Shown here: one piece after another, positions 1 through 9,232 of the stretch
Numbering within the stretch: the first letter of the stretch is position 1
Layout: the number at the start of each line of letters is the position of its first letter
Source of the DNA: Comamonas sp.
Lineage (GTDB): Bacteria > Pseudomonadota > Gammaproteobacteria > Burkholderiales > Burkholderiaceae_C
Length of the DNA: 64,000 nt
Direction of reading: 5' to 3'
Assembly: GCA_021166775.1 (NCBI GenBank)
Contig: JAJPEQ010000003.1
Location: 61,347 to 125,346 of the forward strand
Program-made: the position numbers and the translations under genes
Notes under the pieces: generated by a model
Told to the model about the DNA's origin: nothing
What the model saw: the letters and a program-made list of their open reading frames with translations, nothing else
Databases searched by the model: none

Positions 1-377
1 AAGGCGTTCACCGTGCGGTCGCGGATCAGCAGAATCTTCCAGGCGAAGCGCTCGTGCATCTCGGGCGTCATCTCGCCGCGCGCGAGCGAGGCCTTCACCA
101 GCCGGTCGAGCACGCCCTGTGCGTACTGCTGCAGCACCGGATCCTCGACATAGCTCGGATCGCGGTAGATCTCGGCCACGATGCGCTCGCCGAAAGAGCG
201 CTCGCTGGCCAGCGACATCTCGTCGCCATCGCCCAGCGCAGGCAGGCCCTGCGCGCGCGCCACCCCCGTGGTCAACACCACGAAAATCGCAAAAAACAGA
301 GCTCCCAGCGCTTGCCAGTAATGGGCTGGAGCCGGTTTTTGCCTGAAATATCTCACACTATGCCTCAAGGCTTGCAT
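1..377 (-). CDS. M48 family metallopeptidase (BepA-like), N-terminal part only
   Basis: The gene runs off the left edge, so only about 125 N-terminal residues are present. They show a hydrophobic signal segment (about residues 27-45, ending near ARAQG) and then a stretch like the start of periplasmic M48/BepA proteases (SLASERSFGERI, YRDPSYVEDPVLQQY). The HExxH zinc site lies outside the window. The ATG at 377-375 is the first in-frame start. Residues about 9-26 are encoded by a dispersed palindromic repeat, so the leader is longer than expected and a downstream start is possible. It is divergent from moaC, with 51 bp between starts. The family call rests on a short N-terminal match and is fairly secure; the precise role (outer-membrane protein quality control in the family) is inferred. 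Confidence 0.7.
   Translation of the reverse strand, partial: MQALRHSVRYFRQKPAPAHYWQALGALFFAIFVVLTTGVARAQGLPALGDGDEMSLASERSFGERIVAEIYRDPSYVEDPVLQQYAQGVLDRLVKASLARGEMTPEMHERFAWKILLIRDRTVNA
300..350 (-). repeat. Dispersed palindromic repeat, copy A
   Basis: On the minus strand this carries the family core GGCT..CAGC..(7-8 nt)..CAAGCGCTG followed by AGCT, with the upstream tract TTTCAGGC. It lies inside the 5' coding part of the M48 gene and encodes part of its N-terminus. Other copies are at 34.88, 47.8, 49.85, 54.3, 56.1 and 62.25 kb. Confidence 0.6.
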
Positions 378-428
378 TCTCGCAGGACCGTATGATGCCC
401 ACTGCATGTGAAGGTTTCGTATCTGCCG

Positions 429-932
429 ATGTCCAACGACTCCCCTCTCACCCACTTCGACGCTTCAGGCCAGGCCCACATGGTGGACGTGGGCGCCAAG
501 GCCGACACGCACCGCGTCGCCATCGCCAGCGGGCGCATCCGCATGCAGCGCGCCACCTACGCGCTGATCGCCTCGGGCAACGCCAAGAAGGGCAACGTAC
601 TGGCCATCGCGCGCATCGCCGGCATCATGGCCAGCAAGAAGACCAGCGAGCTCATTCCGCTGTGTCACCCGATCGCTCTCACGCACGTGGCGGTGGACTT
701 CGAGCTGCTGGAGGGTGAGAGCGCCGTGCAATGCACCGCCCGCGCCGAAACCGTGGGCCCCACGGGCGTGGAGATGGAAGCGCTCACCGCGGTGCAGGTG
801 GCGCTACTCACCATCTACGACATGTGCAAGGCGGTGGACCGCGGCATGGTGATCGAAGGCGTGCGGCTGCTAGAGAAAAGCGGGGGCAAATCGGGCCACT
901 TCATGAACGCATCCCAAGGTGAGGCTGAATAA
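429..932 (+). CDS. moaC: cyclic pyranopterin monophosphate synthase MoaC
   Basis: MoaC converts the 3',8-cyclo-GTP intermediate to cyclic pyranopterin monophosphate in cytosolic molybdenum cofactor synthesis. The 167-residue product matches the family's usual 160 or so. It has the conserved blocks [14 protein letters not shown] near the N-terminus, [15 protein letters not shown] in the middle, and the catalytic Asp/Lys block [11 protein letters not shown] followed by KSGGKSGHF at the C-terminus. I take ATG 429 ([14 protein letters not shown]) as the start. A GTG at 408 is in frame but would add seven unconserved residues. No other moa gene is nearby. The only neighbour is the divergent M48 peptidase. 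Confidence 0.95.
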   Translation: MSNDSPLTHFDASGQAHMVDVGAKADTHRVAIASGRIRMQRATYALIASGNAKKGNVLAIARIAGIMASKKTSELIPLCHPIALTHVAVDFELLEGESAVQCTARAETVGPTGVEMEALTAVQVALLTIYDMCKAVDRGMVIEGVRLLEKSGGKSGHFMNASQGEAE

Positions 933-1272
933 GTCCCCGCGCAGGCACACGCCCGTCCCTGAAATACACCGCAGCTATCGCGAGGATATGCAACGCTATG
1001 CTCCGTAGCAGCATGCGATGCGCGACGTGTGAGCGGCCCGCTCAGGCTTGCTCGAACCGACCGGTGTCACAAGGATCGTCTTTCGCCTGCGCAAGCGCAG
1101 CAGGGACTCTGGCCGAGGCGAGCGAGCAAGCACCGCGTAGCCGATGACACCAGCGAGACGACCGGCGGGCACGTCAGCCATTGAGCGAGTGCAGACGGCG
1201 CCGTGGACCATGGGCGCGGCACCACGCGTCAGCGGCGCCAGAATGTCCGGAGCCGGTTTTCATGCAAGCACA
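933..1272. other. Intergenic stretch, no recognisable gene
   Basis: 340 bp between the convergent moaC and ECF sigma genes. Open frames exist on both strands (for example 71 codons on the minus strand) but none has a recognisable sequence or a convincing ribosome-binding site. I see no tRNA or clear intrinsic terminator. Confidence 0.5.
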
Positions 1273-2028
1273 TCAACCCGCGGAGCTGACCGTTGGAGCG
1301 AACGCAGGCAGCGCTTCACGGCCCGCGTCTGCAAACGATCGATCGCCTCTTGCCGCGAGCCGAGCAAACACGCCCGCGACCACGCGGTCGCAGCGCACCC
1401 CGGCAAACTCAAACGCGTCTCTCACCGAAAAGTCCATTTCCGTCTGCAAGGCCTTGCGCAACAGGCCTCGTGCCCGCATGAAGCGCACCCGCACGGTGGC
1501 CGCCGACAAGCCGAGGAGCGACGCCACATCACTGAAATCCATGCCCTCGATACCGCGCAACATGAAGACCGAACGGTACTTGTCCGGCAATTCATCCACG
1601 TGCAATTCAATCAGTCTGCTCAGTTGCTGGCGCGCCACCTGGTTCTCGGGGTGGGTCGATTCGGGAGCTGGCATGCGTTCCTCCTGCGAGGGTTGATCTT
1701 CGGTTTCATCGCCGCCCTCGAACGGCCGGACGAGCGCCACGCGCGATTTGTTGCGTCGCAGGCGCTGCAAGGATTCATTGACGGCAATACGCGTGAGCCA
1801 TGTGAGTGGCTCGGAATCAGCACGAAACTGGCCGAAGTGTTGATAGGCATTCCACCACGCATCCTGTATCGCTTCCTCGGCGTCAGCGTCATTGCGCAAG
1901 ATGCCACGCGCCGCACGAAAAAGACGCTGATTGTGGCGATGCATGAGCCTATCGAACGCTTTCACATCGCCGCCCGCGGCGCACTGGACCAGCGCCAGAT
2001 CGGTGTCCTTTGATATATCGTCGGTCAT
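1273..2028 (-). CDS. ECF-type RNA polymerase sigma factor
   Basis: A 251-residue sigma-70 family factor of the extracytoplasmic-function class. Region 2 is visible at DAEEAIQDAWWNAYQHFGQFR and region 4 at LPDKYRSVFMLRGIEGMDFSDVASLLGLSAATVR, a helix-turn-helix with the usual VKVR-like recognition end. The C-terminal extension contains FEFAGVRCDRVVAGVFARL, seen in a widespread proteobacterial ECF subgroup. ATG 2028 is chosen because GGGAGGA sits 6-7 nt upstream; the longer open frame to 2145 lacks this. No zinc-finger anti-sigma gene follows it. The gene upstream on the same strand encodes a small exported repeat protein, so how the factor is held inactive is not visible here. Confidence 0.9.
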   Translation of the reverse strand: MTDDISKDTDLALVQCAAGGDVKAFDRLMHRHNQRLFRAARGILRNDADAEEAIQDAWWNAYQHFGQFRADSEPLTWLTRIAVNESLQRLRRNKSRVALVRPFEGGDETEDQPSQEERMPAPESTHPENQVARQQLSRLIELHVDELPDKYRSVFMLRGIEGMDFSDVASLLGLSAATVRVRFMRARGLLRKALQTEMDFSVRDAFEFAGVRCDRVVAGVFARLAARGDRSFADAGREALPAFAPTVSSAG

Positions 2029-2159
2029 GGTCGATTCCTCCCAGGCGTGACTGCCGTTCATCCCCAAACCCCAGCCTTCCGGATGCGCGTACCACGTTTC
2101 ACGTCGAATGGTGAGCGCCGGGCCAGCCTCAGTCCGGGCGCCCATGGATCCGCGTTCGA

Positions 2160-2459
2160 TCAGGACGCAAACGGCAACTCCCCGACCGCCGGACGTCGCA
2201 CCAAGGCTTCGGCGGCCACGACCGAGCGCACTTGTCGCACGCCCACAGCAGCCGTTTGCGCAACGAAGGGCTGGTTGCCTGCCGCAGGCCGTTGCCGTGC
2301 GGCTTGGGCTTGAACCGTGCTGCGCTCAATCGTGCTGTTCGTAGCAAGGGCTTGGCTGAAGTACGGCGCATTCCCCGCGGCGGGTTGAGTGGCCTCTGCC
2401 ATGGCACCGCTCGTGATCAAAAGAGCGGCGGCAAAGAGCGTTGTATTGAACTTGATCAT
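2160..2459 (-). CDS. small secreted protein with three internal repeats
   Basis: 99 residues with a clear signal peptide (about residues 1-21, ending SGAMAEA). The mature part holds three copies of a motif R/Q-P-A-x-G-x-x-P-F/Y: QPAAGNAPYF, QRPAAGNQPF and RRPAVGELPF. The last two are each preceded by a V-x-A-x-A stretch. The pattern recalls DUF4148-type periplasmic proteins but I cannot confirm membership. AGGAGA lies 6 nt before the ATG. It is on the same strand as, and 131 bp upstream of, the ECF sigma gene, so it may belong to the same stress regulon. Function unknown. Confidence 0.7.
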   Translation of the reverse strand: MIKFNTTLFAAALLITSGAMAEATQPAAGNAPYFSQALATNSTIERSTVQAQAARQRPAAGNQPFVAQTAAVGVRQVRSVVAAEALVRRPAVGELPFAS

Positions 2460-3023
2460 GATGTTTCTCCTGTGCGTTCAAGCACCGATCCAAAGAACTC
2501 GACGAGTCGCTCAACTGCCCCCTGCTTCGAGATCGAAGACCCATCGGCAATGGCCTTCACCACGTTGGATGAGCGACAGGCAGGAGACGTTACGAAATGG
2601 AGGCGCACGATCTCGGGGGGCGGCTCGCTGGCGGCGGACGGCAGGACGCAATTGGCCGTCGGCCCGCAATGCGATGAACGCCGCCTGGCCGTTGCAGTGC
2701 TTGCCCGGCGCAGCGCTTGGGCGTCAGCCCATTGGGTCTTGGCCACGAAGTGACGCAGGGCCTGGCGTCTGGCGTTGGCGGGAGACGGATTTACCCATGG
2801 CGTGCCATGAGCTCCACGCTCACGCGCGCCCGCAGCAGCATCAAGGCCCGTGCCATCGCCCCTGAACCACGCAAACGATCCGTGTGCCCCGTCATCTGCG
2901 ACAGGTGCGCCGCATCCTGGACAAACCGGTCGCGCGCGTCCATCCCCCTCCCCAAAAATCTGTAGGGATCAGCGATGCCACATTTGCGATGAATCCGGCC
3001 AAGGTGCGCCTACCAAGCCTGTA
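2460..3023. other. Stretch without a secure gene
   Basis: 564 bp between the small repeat protein and the aidB-like gene. It holds a possible 50-codon gene (2791-2943, minus, listed separately) and a 96-codon GTG-start frame (2456-2746, minus) whose stop overlaps the next ATG as ATGA. The latter resembles nothing I know and has mixed codon use. The stretch may be a degraded gene or a long leader with small open frames. Confidence 0.4.
2791..2943 (-). CDS. possible 50-residue hypothetical protein
   Basis: The frame starts MDARDRFVQDAAHLSQMTG and ends ELMARHG-stop. It has a strong G-rich Shine-Dalgarno (GGGAGGGGG) directly before the ATG. It would be the first gene of the small leftward cluster containing the repeat protein and ECF sigma factor. 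It shows no Cys/His zinc motif, so it is not an obvious anti-sigma factor. Support is limited to the ribosome site and position; it may not be a real gene. Confidence 0.35.
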   Translation of the reverse strand: MDARDRFVQDAAHLSQMTGHTDRLRGSGAMARALMLLRARVSVELMARHG

Positions 3024-4682
3024 TCAGACCGGCAGGGCCCGCTGCAGGATCGCTCCCACATCAAACCCGCTCAAATCCACCGCACCGGCCACACGACCAC
3101 CCAGAGCGTGCTCGCCCAGCCGCGTGGCGATGAAGGCATCCGCGATGGCACCGGGCGCATGCTGGCGCAGCAGGCAACCCTGCGCGAGCAGCACGAGCTG
3201 CTGCACCAAGACGCGGCCCAGCGCCTGCATCTCTTCGGACGGGCGCGCGGTCAGAGCGGTGAGCGAGTTCAGCAGCGCCTTCAACCGAGGTTCGCCCCGG
3301 GCGACGGGCGCCAGTTCCGCGAGCAGCGCCTGCGCCGCCTCGGGCTCGCGCGCGAGCGCGCGCAGCACATCCAGGCACATCACGTTGCCCGAACCTTCCC
3401 AGATCGAATTGACCGGCGCCTCCAGAAACAGCCGGCCGACGATGCCATCCAGGATGTAGCCGTTGCCGCCCAGCACCTCCATGGTCTCGCCGGTCAGCTC
3501 CACCGCGCGCTTGCAGACCCAGAACTTGGCCGCGGGCGTCATCATGCGTTTCCAGGCGCGCTCGGCCGGGGTGTCGTCCCTCTCGTAGGCGCGCGCCAGG
3601 CGCATCAAGAGCACCAGCGCCGCCTCGCTCTCGAGCGCCAGGTCGGCGAGCACGGCGCGCATCAGCGGCTGCTCCGCGAGCGCCTTGCCGAAGGCGTGGC
3701 GCTCGCGCGCGTAGTGGATGGCCTGCACCAGCGCCTGGCGCAGGATGGCGCTGCTGCCGACCACGCAGTTCAGGCGCGTGAAGGTGGCCATCTCGATGAT
3801 GGTGCGTATGCCCTTGCCTTCCTCGCCCATGAGGATGCCCCAGGCGTCGTTGAATTCCACCTCGCTGCTCGAATTGCTGCGGTTGCCGACCTTGTCCTTC
3901 AGGCGCTGGATGTTCACCGCGTTCTTGCTGCCATCGGGGCGCCAGCGCGGCACGTAAAAGCAGGCGAACGGCCCGCCCTCGCCGACGCGCGCGACCACCA
4001 GGTGCGCGTCGCACATCGGCGCCGAGAAAAACCACTTGTGCCCGCGCAGCAGGTATTCCCGAGCGCGCCCGCCCGCGCCGACGGGCGTGGCCACGGTGGT
4101 GTTGGCGCGCACGTCCGAGCCGCCCTGCTTCTCGGTCATGCCCATGCCGACCCAGATGCTCTCCTTTTGCGCAACAGGCAGGTCGCGCGGGTCATAGGCA
4201 TCGCTGTAGAGCTTGCCGCCGAGTTCGGACCAGAGCGCGTCCTCGCGCTTGAGCAGCGGAATGCAGGCCTGCGTCATCGTCGCCGGACACAGCGTGCCCT
4301 GCTCGATCTGGCCATGCAGATAGAAGCCCGCGGCCCACGCGGTCCAGCGGCCCGCGCGGCGCTCCTTGAAGGTGAGCGAAATCAGGCCTTCGCGGCGATA
4401 CATCGCCATGAGCTGGTGCCAGGCCGGGTGAAACTCCACCTGGTCGATGCGCCGCCCGCGCGCATCGAACGCATGCAGCTCGGGGGTGTGGCGGTTGGCC
4501 ATGGCCGCAAGCTCGTAGGTGTCGGCCTGCCCCAGCAGCTGCGCGTAGCCCGAGAGCTGCGGCATGGCCCATTCGGCGCCATCGCGCCGCAGCGCCTCGG
4601 TAAGCGCCGGATCGGTGGCGAGCAGGTCGTAGCCGCTGAACTGCGCCACCTGATTGAAGACTTCGTGGGTATGCCAGGGCAT
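3024..4682 (-). CDS. AidB-like acyl-CoA dehydrogenase family flavoprotein
   Basis: A 552-residue protein matching the AidB branch of acyl-CoA dehydrogenases (E. coli AidB is about 540). N-terminal TPELHAFDARGRRIDQVEFHPAWH is characteristic of that branch. The flavin and substrate region GMGMTEKQGGSDVRANTT and the C-terminal LFLEAPVNSIWEGSGNVMCLDVLRAL are conserved. In the family AidB binds FAD and DNA and is linked to alkylation damage, but many homologues are annotated simply as acyl-CoA or isovaleryl-CoA dehydrogenases. Last gene of the leftward dapL-lysA-nadE-symporter run, 42 bp after the symporter. Its link to lysine synthesis is probably only positional. Confidence 0.88.
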   Translation of the reverse strand: MPWHTHEVFNQVAQFSGYDLLATDPALTEALRRDGAEWAMPQLSGYAQLLGQADTYELAAMANRHTPELHAFDARGRRIDQVEFHPAWHQLMAMYRREGLISLTFKERRAGRWTAWAAGFYLHGQIEQGTLCPATMTQACIPLLKREDALWSELGGKLYSDAYDPRDLPVAQKESIWVGMGMTEKQGGSDVRANTTVATPVGAGGRAREYLLRGHKWFFSAPMCDAHLVVARVGEGGPFACFYVPRWRPDGSKNAVNIQRLKDKVGNRSNSSSEVEFNDAWGILMGEEGKGIRTIIEMATFTRLNCVVGSSAILRQALVQAIHYARERHAFGKALAEQPLMRAVLADLALESEAALVLLMRLARAYERDDTPAERAWKRMMTPAAKFWVCKRAVELTGETMEVLGGNGYILDGIVGRLFLEAPVNSIWEGSGNVMCLDVLRALAREPEAAQALLAELAPVARGEPRLKALLNSLTALTARPSEEMQALGRVLVQQLVLLAQGCLLRQHAPGAIADAFIATRLGEHALGGRVAGAVDLSGFDVGAILQRALPV

Positions 4683-4724
4683 GTGCGCCTCCTTGCTTGC
4701 ACTGCCGCCGCCCGCGCGCGGCCA

Positions 4725-5693
4725 TCAATCGCCGGGACGCGCCTGAAACCGCTTCGCCAGCGCGGCGCAGGTCATGAGCTGCACCTGGTGGTAGACCATG
4801 AGCGGCAGCAGCAAAGGTCCCATGGTGCCACCGGCGAACAGGACCTGCGCAATAGGCACACCGGTGGCCAGGCTTTTCTGCGAGCCGCCGAAGAGCGCGG
4901 TGATGCGGTCCGCCATCGTGAACCCGAGCCGTCCCGTGGCCCAGTGGCAGGCCGCGAGCGCCACGGCCAGCACCAGGGCGCACACGAACACGAGCAGCAC
5001 CAGGCTTGACAGCGGCAGCTGCTGCCAGATGCCGTCGACCACGGCCTTGCTGAAGGCGGTGTAGATCACGAGGTAGATCGAGGATTGATCGACGTGCCTG
5101 AGCACCCCCCTGTGGCTCTGCACCCAGCCGGCGATCCAGCGGCGCGCCAGTTGCCCGGCGGCAAAGGGCAGCAGCAGCTGCACCGCCACGCGCGCCAAGG
5201 CCTGGCCGAAATCGATGCCCTCCACGGCCGAGCCCAGCAGCGCGAGCACCAGCGCGGGCGTGACGAAGACCCCGACCAGGCTCGACACCGCCGCCGCGCA
5301 GACCGCGGCCGAGACGTTGCCGCGCGCCATGGACGTGAGCGCGATGGCCGATTGCACCGTGGACGGCAGCACGCAGAAGTAGAGCACGCCGCGCGCCAGC
5401 TCCAGCCCCAGCAGCCCCACGAGCAGCGGCTGCGCCGCCCAGCCCAGCAGCGGAAAGCCGATGAAGGTGACGGCCAGCACGAAGCCGTGCAGCCGCCAGT
5501 GCGCGAGGCCCTGCAGCACGGTCGCGAGCGGGAGCTTGGCGCCATGCAGGAAGAACAACAGCGCGATCGCCGCGTTGGTGAGGTTGCCCGCCCAGCGAGC
5601 CGCCTCGCCGCGCACCGGCGCCACGCTCGCGAGCACGATGAGCGCGACCAGCGTCAGGACGAAGGCATCCGGCAGCCAGCTCGGTCTGCGCAT
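4725..5693 (-). CDS. bile acid:sodium symporter-like membrane transporter
   Basis: 322 residues with nine or ten hydrophobic segments, of the SBF-like (BASS, DUF4137-type) family. Landmarks are LTNAAIALLFFLHGAKL near residue 45, LPSTVQSAIALTSMARGNVSAAVCAA in the middle (the crossing-helix region) and ADRITALFGGSQKSLATGVPIA near the end. Such proteins sit in the inner membrane and are thought to couple Na+ to organic anion uptake. The substrate here is unknown. It follows nadE by 12 bp, so it is probably co-transcribed. Confidence 0.85.
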   Translation of the reverse strand: MRRPSWLPDAFVLTLVALIVLASVAPVRGEAARWAGNLTNAAIALLFFLHGAKLPLATVLQGLAHWRLHGFVLAVTFIGFPLLGWAAQPLLVGLLGLELARGVLYFCVLPSTVQSAIALTSMARGNVSAAVCAAAVSSLVGVFVTPALVLALLGSAVEGIDFGQALARVAVQLLLPFAAGQLARRWIAGWVQSHRGVLRHVDQSSIYLVIYTAFSKAVVDGIWQQLPLSSLVLLVFVCALVLAVALAACHWATGRLGFTMADRITALFGGSQKSLATGVPIAQVLFAGGTMGPLLLPLMVYHQVQLMTCAALAKRFQARPGD

Positions 5694-5705
5694 CGCGGGG
5701 ACGGG

Positions 5706-6533
5706 TCAGGGCACCAGCGGCAGGCTGCGCTTGTGACCGCTCGCGTCGTAGGTCGCGATGATGCGCGCCGACGCCCGCTCGCTCACCGGCTCACCGTGCA
5801 GGAAGGCGTCGATCTCGGCATAGGTGACGCCATACGCCACCTCGTCGGGCTTGCCCGGCGCGAGGTTCTCCAGATCGGCCGTCGGCGTCTTGTCCACGAG
5901 ATGCGCCGGCGCGCCCAAGTGGCGCGCGATGGCGCGGACCTGCCCCTTCACGAGGCCCGTGAGCGGCGCCAGATCGCAGGCGCCATCGCCGAACTTGGTG
6001 AAAAAGCCCATCACCGCCTCGGCCGCGTGGTCGGTGCCGATCACCAGACCGTTGTGCGCGTTCGCGATCGCATACTGCGCCACCATGCGGCAGCGCGCCT
6101 TGATGTTGCCCAGCACGAAGTCGCGCCGCGAGGGCGCCAGCTGCGCCAGCTGCGTGATCGACGCCGCCAGTGCGCTCACGGCAGGTGCGATCGGCACCGT
6201 GAGCGTTTCATCGGCGCGGATGAAATCCAGCGCCATGCGCGCGTCCGCCTCGTCGAACTGCACACCGTAGGGCAGGCGCACCGCGATGAAGCGATAAGCG
6301 GCGTCGCCCGTGTCGGCGCGCAGCGCCTGCACCGCCAGCTGCGCCAGCCGCCCCGCGAGCGTGGAATCGATGCCGCCGCTGATGCCCAGCACCAGCGTGT
6401 GCAGGCCGCTCGCGCGCAGCGTTTCGGCAATGAAGGCGATGCGACGCTCGCACTCGGCCGCAAGCGCCGCCTCGCCCGCAAACGGCGGCACCACCTTGAG
6501 CGCCGCGGCGATTTCACGCTGGCGATCCATCAT
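5706..6533 (-). CDS. nadE: ammonia-dependent NAD+ synthetase NadE
   Basis: NadE amidates deamido-NAD+ with ammonia and ATP in the last step of NAD synthesis. The 275-residue length equals that of the single-domain ammonia-dependent enzyme; there is no N-terminal glutaminase domain. The ATP-pyrophosphatase loop SGGIDS is at residues 52-57. [26 protein letters not shown] and [17 protein letters not shown] are the conserved nicotinate and Mg-binding regions. The ATG at 6533 is preceded by GGGAGGGAAAGCG. A longer open frame reaching 6746 reads into lysA and is rejected. It lies 13 bp after lysA in the same operon. Confidence 0.95.
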   Translation of the reverse strand: MMDRQREIAAALKVVPPFAGEAALAAECERRIAFIAETLRASGLHTLVLGISGGIDSTLAGRLAQLAVQALRADTGDAAYRFIAVRLPYGVQFDEADARMALDFIRADETLTVPIAPAVSALAASITQLAQLAPSRRDFVLGNIKARCRMVAQYAIANAHNGLVIGTDHAAEAVMGFFTKFGDGACDLAPLTGLVKGQVRAIARHLGAPAHLVDKTPTADLENLAPGKPDEVAYGVTYAEIDAFLHGEPVSERASARIIATYDASGHKRSLPLVP

Positions 6534-6546
6534 CGCTTTCCCTCCC

Positions 6547-7815
6547 TCAATGCCCGGCGCCGCGCCAGACGCGGGACTCGAACTGCAGCGTGGCGAAGTG
6601 GTCCTGCAGCGTCTCGGCGCGGCGGATGCGCTCGACCTGTCCATTGGCCCCCAGCAGCAGCTCCTGCGGGCGCAGGCGCCCGTTGTAGTTGAAGCCCATG
6701 GCGTGGCCGTGAGCGCCGGTGTCCTGGATGATGAGCAGATCGCCATCGTCCACCGGGGGCAGCGGGCGCTCGATGGCGAACTTGTCGTTGTTCTCGCACA
6801 GCGAGCCGACGACGTCCACGGGCGCGTCCGCGGCCGAGGACGTCTTGCCCAGCACGTCGATGTGGTGGTAGGCGCCGTACATGCCGGGGCGCATCAGCGC
6901 GGACATGCAGGCATCGACGCCGACGAAATGGCGATAGGTGTCCTTGTGGTTGATCGCGCGCGTGACGAGCACGCCATGCGGCCCAGTGATGTAGCGCCCG
7001 CTTTCCATGAACACCGCGGGCGCGTAGCCTTCGCGCTGGCGAAAGGTCGCAAGCAGCGCTGCGGACTCGTTGCCGAGCGCCATCACGTCGAAGGTCTCGT
7101 CCTCGGGACGGTAGGGAATACCCAGGCCGCCGCCCATGTTGATGAACTCGAAGCGGATGCCAAGCTCCTTGCCCGCCCAGGCGATGACGTCCAGCAGCAT
7201 GCGCACCGTCTGCACCACGTAGCGATGGTCGCGTTCATTGGACGCAAGCATGGTGTGCAGGCCGAAGCGGCGCGCACCGCGCGCCTGCGCGGCGCGAAAT
7301 GCGTCCAGCAACTGGTCGTGCGCCACACCGTACTTGGCCTCCACCGGGTTGCCGATGATGCTGTTGCCGCTGCGCGCCGGGCCCGGGTTGTAGCGAAAGC
7401 ACACGAGCTCGGGCATTTGCGGCACCTTGGCGACGAGGTTGATGTCGTCCAGATTCAGGATGCAGCCGCCATCGTGCGCGGCGGCGGCGAACTCCTCGGC
7501 CGAGGTGTTGTTGGACGTGAACATGATGTCCTCGCCCCGCGCGCCGGCGGCGCGCGCCAGCTCGAGCTCGGCCACCGAGCTGCAGTCGAAGCCGAAGCCC
7601 ATCTCGCGCATCAGGGCCAGGATGCGCGGATTGGGCAGCGCCTTGACGGCGTAGTACTCGCGAAAGCGCGGCACGCCCGCGAAGGCGCGCTTGAGCGCGG
7701 CGCCGGTCTCGCGGATGCCCGCTTCGTCGTAGATGTGAAACGGCGTGCCGAAATACTCGGCCAGCTGCGGCAGCACCGGAAACAGGCGCTCCTTGAAGGC
7801 ATGGGACATGGGCAT
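6547..7815 (-). CDS. lysA: diaminopimelate decarboxylase LysA
   Basis: A PLP-dependent fold-type III decarboxylase, 422 residues, making L-lysine from meso-diaminopimelate. The PLP lysine is K58 in [10 protein letters not shown]. The phosphate-binding glycines are in [14 protein letters not shown] and the cysteine-glutamate active-site pair in [13 protein letters not shown]. The sequence belongs to the variant group usually found beside dapL, which agrees with dapL starting only 22 bp upstream. A carboxynorspermidine decarboxylase is the main alternative; length and the dapL neighbour argue for LysA. Confidence 0.88.
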   Translation of the reverse strand: MPMSHAFKERLFPVLPQLAEYFGTPFHIYDEAGIRETGAALKRAFAGVPRFREYYAVKALPNPRILALMREMGFGFDCSSVAELELARAAGARGEDIMFTSNNTSAEEFAAAAHDGGCILNLDDINLVAKVPQMPELVCFRYNPGPARSGNSIIGNPVEAKYGVAHDQLLDAFRAAQARGARRFGLHTMLASNERDHRYVVQTVRMLLDVIAWAGKELGIRFEFINMGGGLGIPYRPEDETFDVMALGNESAALLATFRQREGYAPAVFMESGRYITGPHGVLVTRAINHKDTYRHFVGVDACMSALMRPGMYGAYHHIDVLGKTSSAADAPVDVVGSLCENNDKFAIERPLPPVDDGDLLIIQDTGAHGHAMGFNYNGRLRPQELLLGANGQVERIRRAETLQDHFATLQFESRVWRGAGH

Positions 7816-7837
7816 GGTGTCTGACCTCGATCGTGAC

Positions 7838-9061
7838 TTACTTCAGCGCGTCGGCCATGCGCTGCATGGCGGTGCGCACGTTCTCGAAACTGTTGAACGC
7901 GCTGATGCGGATGTGCTTTTCGCCGCAGTGCCCGAAGCCCACGCCCGGCGTGCAGACCACGCCGGCCTCGCGCAGCAGCAGGTCGAAGAACTCCCATGAG
8001 TCGCGCCCGGCGTCGACCCAGATGTAGGGCGAGTTGTCGCCGCCGGTGCAGGCCAGGCCCATGCCCTGCAGTGCCTGGCGGATGTAGGCGGCGTTGTTCA
8101 GGTAGAAATCGATCAGCTCGCGCACCTGCGGTCGGCCCTCGGCACTGTAGACGGCCTCGGCCGCGCGCTGCACCGGGTAGGAGACGCCGTTGAACTTCGT
8201 CGTGTGCCGGCGGCTCCAGAGATCGCGCACCGAGACCGGCTTGCCCGCCTCATCCCAGGCCATGCACGCCTCGGGCACGACGGTGTAGGCGCAGCGCACG
8301 CCGGTGAAGCCCGCGGTCTTGGAGAAGCTGCGGAATTCGATCGCCACTTCCTTGGCACCGGCAATCTCGTAGATCGAATGCGGCAGGCGCTCATCACGGA
8401 TGAAGGCCTCGTAGGCCGCATCGAACAGGATCAGCGCCCGGTGCGCGCGGGCCCAGTCCACCCAGGCCTGCAACTGCTCGCGCGTGGCCGTCGCACCCGT
8501 GGGGTTGTTCGGAAAGCACAGGTAGATGAGGTCCACGTCCTGCGTCGGCAGCGCGGGCACATAGCCGTTGGCCGCCGTGCAATCCAGGTAGGTGAAGCCC
8601 GGATAACGCCCGTCCTGGGCCGCGCCGGTGCGTCCGGCCATGACATTGGTGTCCACGTACACCGGGTAGACCGGGTCGGGAATGGCCACGCGCACATCCT
8701 GCGCGAACAGCTCCTGGATGTTGCCGGTATCGCACTTGGCGCCATCGCTGACGAAAATTTCATCGGCCGAAATGTCGGCGCCGCGCGCGCGGAAGTCGTG
8801 CTCGGCGATGGCCTCGCGCAGGAAGTCGTAGCCCTGCTCGGGACCGTAGCCGCGGAACGTCGCCTCGCTCGCCAGTTCATCGGCCGCCTTGTGCATGGCG
8901 GCGATGCAGGCGGGTGGCAGCGCCCGTGTCACGTCGCCTATGCCCAGGCGGATGATCTCGCGCTCGGGGTGTTCGGCCTGGAAGGCCCGCACCCGGCGGG
9001 CGATGTCGGCAAACAGATAGTTCGCCTGCAGTTTCTGGTAGTTGCTGTTGATCCTGATCAT
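7838..9061 (-). CDS. dapL: LL-diaminopimelate aminotransferase DapL
   Basis: DapL converts tetrahydrodipicolinate directly to LL-diaminopimelate using glutamate, bypassing the succinylase or acetylase steps. The 407 residues match the family. The N-terminus [23 protein letters not shown] is a family hallmark. The PLP lysine is K248 in [14 protein letters not shown], with D214 and Y217 in [16 protein letters not shown] is the usual aminotransferase turn. ATG 9061 is chosen over an upstream extension because it gives the canonical N-terminus. First gene of the dapL-lysA-nadE operon; the 170 bp upstream, shared with the divergent GGDEF gene, must hold its promoter. Confidence 0.93.
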   Translation of the reverse strand: MIRINSNYQKLQANYLFADIARRVRAFQAEHPEREIIRLGIGDVTRALPPACIAAMHKAADELASEATFRGYGPEQGYDFLREAIAEHDFRARGADISADEIFVSDGAKCDTGNIQELFAQDVRVAIPDPVYPVYVDTNVMAGRTGAAQDGRYPGFTYLDCTAANGYVPALPTQDVDLIYLCFPNNPTGATATREQLQAWVDWARAHRALILFDAAYEAFIRDERLPHSIYEIAGAKEVAIEFRSFSKTAGFTGVRCAYTVVPEACMAWDEAGKPVSVRDLWSRRHTTKFNGVSYPVQRAAEAVYSAEGRPQVRELIDFYLNNAAYIRQALQGMGLACTGGDNSPYIWVDAGRDSWEFFDLLLREAGVVCTPGVGFGHCGEKHIRISAFNSFENVRTAMQRMADALK

Positions 9062-9232
9062 GGAGTGCCCCTGCCGCCGCGGTTTCGTGGCGGGCGGGCG
9101 ATTGTGCGCCAAGCGCAAAGGAGATGCCACGCACCCGACCATCGCTCACGGCCGGGGCGGTGGACGATGCACTGCAGGGCCAGCACTTCACTATACTTGT
9201 TGGAGCACGTTGTGGCCTTCCGGCGAGCTTTC

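Noticed and set aside
408..428. GTG start seven codons upstream of the chosen moaC ATG
   Set aside because: The added residues are not part of the MoaC family N-terminus.
2456..2746. 96-codon GTG-start frame overlapping the next gene as ATGA
   Set aside because: The overlap looks operonic, but the sequence resembles nothing, codon use is mixed and no SD was seen. It is not listed as a gene.
2850..5009. 719-codon plus-strand open frame
   Set aside because: It lies opposite the aidB-like gene, whose motifs are clear; the composition is that of a shadow frame.
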